NCBI RefSeq assembly: GCF_016839145.1 | Contig: NZ_CP069303.1 | Span: 558,001-622,000 of the forward strand | Direction of reading: 5' to 3' | Length of the DNA stretch: 64,000 nt | DNA from: Shinella sp. PSBB067 | Lineage (GTDB): Bacteria; Pseudomonadota; Alphaproteobacteria; Rhizobiales; Rhizobiaceae | Part shown: one piece after another, positions 63,526 to 64,000 of the stretch | Position numbering within the stretch: position 1 is the stretch's first letter | Layout: every line of letters starts with the position of its first letter | Program-made: the position numbers and the translations under genes | Notes under the pieces: model-generated | What the model was told of the DNA's origin: nothing | The model's database searches: none | What the model saw: the letters and a program-made list of their open reading frames with translations, nothing else

Positions 63526-63915
63526 ATGAACGATCTCGTCACCCGCGTTGCCGATGCCGTCGGCATCGATGCCGCCCTTGCCGAAAAGGCGATCGGCATG
63601 ATGCTCGGCTTCCTGCAGCGCGAGGCCGCCGACGGCCCGGTCGCCAAGATGATCGAGGCCATTCCGGGCGCCTCCGACCTCGTCGCCAAATACAATGGCG
63701 AAGGCGAGGGCAAGGGCCTGCTCGGCGGCCTGATGAGCGCCATCGGTGGCGGCGGCGTCATGGGCCTCGGCCAGCAGCTCATGAGCCAGGGCCTCGGCAT
63801 GGGCGAGATCACCGGCCTTGCCAAGGAAACCATGGCGGTCGCCCGCGAACATGCCGGCAGCGACGTGGTCGACGAGGTCGTCGCCTCCGTGCCCGGCCTC
63901 AGCCAGTTCGTCTGA
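63526..63915 (+). CDS. Small glycine-rich protein (DUF2267/DUF2780-like)
   Basis: The 129-residue protein is helical at both ends with a glycine-rich centre (GLLGGLMSAIGGGGVMGLGQ). It resembles the DUF2780 and DUF2267 families. The match is from pattern only. An excellent ribosome site (CGGAGGA) precedes the ATG. It has no signal peptide, so it should be cytoplasmic. The palindrome upstream suggests control by a MerR-type regulator. The function is unknown. Confidence 0.75.
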   Translation: MNDLVTRVADAVGIDAALAEKAIGMMLGFLQREAADGPVAKMIEAIPGASDLVAKYNGEGEGKGLLGGLMSAIGGGGVMGLGQQLMSQGLGMGEITGLAKETMAVAREHAGSDVVDEVVASVPGLSQFV

Positions 63916-63925
63916 GATTGCCTTC

Positions 63926-63951
63926 GCCATCCCGCGCCCGCGCGGGATGGC
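63926..63951. terminator. Hairpin between convergent genes
   Basis: GCCATCCCGCG (63926-63936) and CGCGGGATGGC (63941-63951) form a perfect 11-bp stem with a CCCG loop. It is between the glycine-rich protein gene and the tail of the minus-strand gene at the end. There is no T run. Termination for both directions is likely. Confidence 0.5.
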
Positions 63952-63964
63952 CCGCCTCGCCTTG

Positions 63965-64000
63965 TCAGCGGGCTTTCAGCCATGCCCGCAGGCGGCCGCG
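63965..64000 (-). CDS. C-terminal end of an unidentified minus-strand gene
   Basis: The frame that ends with TGA at 63967-63965 reads RGRLRAWLKAR in its last eleven codons, and continues beyond the window. The basic-hydrophobic ending is of the kind common at protein C-termini, and the hairpin at 63926-63951 lies just downstream. The identity cannot be determined. Confidence 0.4.
   Translation of the reverse strand, partial: RGRLRAWLKAR

Overview
The window is a 64 kb, GC-rich, densely coding chromosomal segment. Its content fits an alphaproteobacterium of the order Hyphomicrobiales (Rhizobiales), most likely family Rhizobiaceae. Supporting evidence is the betI-betC-betB-betA operon with choline sulfatase, the iron-sulfur type cysH followed by cysD and cysN, the purN-purM / AI-2E permease / hda-like / ppk / ppx neighbourhood, a thermolabile-type (rhizobial) asparaginase, a Tat-exported parallel beta-helix protein, a RIME-like repeat and many dispersed palindromic repeats. 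The genus cannot be decided from the sequence. There is no phage, conjugative element, insertion sequence, CRISPR array or rRNA.

Layout. 1-2.2 kb: end of a hydroxyacid dehydrogenase, tRNA-Pro(CGG), an MgtC-like protein and a 25-residue membrane peptide. 2.2-5.4 kb: cysH-cysD-cysN (minus). 5.6-6.3 kb: a TumE/TumA-type toxin-antitoxin pair that seems to be leaderless. 6.4-12.4 kb: the bet operon for choline-O-sulfate and choline to glycine betaine, carrying an extra DUF3885-like gene between betB and betA. 12.5-14.1 kb: an HdeD-like protein, then a fluoride riboswitch with promoter and terminator ahead of crcB and an EamA-type gene. 14.2-24.3 kb: an EAL-CBS-GGDEF protein, quinone oxidoreductase, MFS pump, decayed gene remnants, GFA-like protein, DUF3750, asparaginase, VOC protein, DUF4198, MmcQ/YjbR and a LysR regulator. 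24.3-33.6 kb: GST, DUF2946 plus a PCu(A)C copper chaperone, beta-helix protein, PAS-GAF-GGDEF-EAL protein, MarR regulator, and a ligase-associated exonuclease with its ATP-dependent DNA ligase.

33.6-48.9 kb: a RIME-like element, a membrane protein with a glutathionyl-hydroquinone reductase, the two methylmalonyl-CoA mutase subunits split by repeat DNA, a Tat-lipoprotein L,D-transpeptidase, purN-purM, an AI-2E permease with an Hda-like ATPase, and ppk-ppx-DUF922 behind a likely Pho box. 49-56.6 kb: AraC regulator/DUF2000, RNase D, ohr/ohrR with operators, a sensor kinase and receiver pair, and an MFS transporter. 56.7-64 kb: Tat-exported multicopper oxidase, a RES/Xre toxin-antitoxin pair, an ABC-F ATPase, a HerA-like ATPase, a small glycine-rich protein under a MerR/LiuR-like palindrome, and the tail of one more gene.

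The strongest regulatory findings are the complete fluoride-riboswitch module, the leaderless toxin-antitoxin promoter, the Pho box before ppk, a terminator that also buries the ribosome-binding site of the next gene, and a RIME-like element whose ends supply the stop codons of both flanking genes. No wholly new multi-gene system could be demonstrated. The nearest candidates are the extra gene inside the bet operon and the EamA-type gene coupled to crcB under fluoride control.
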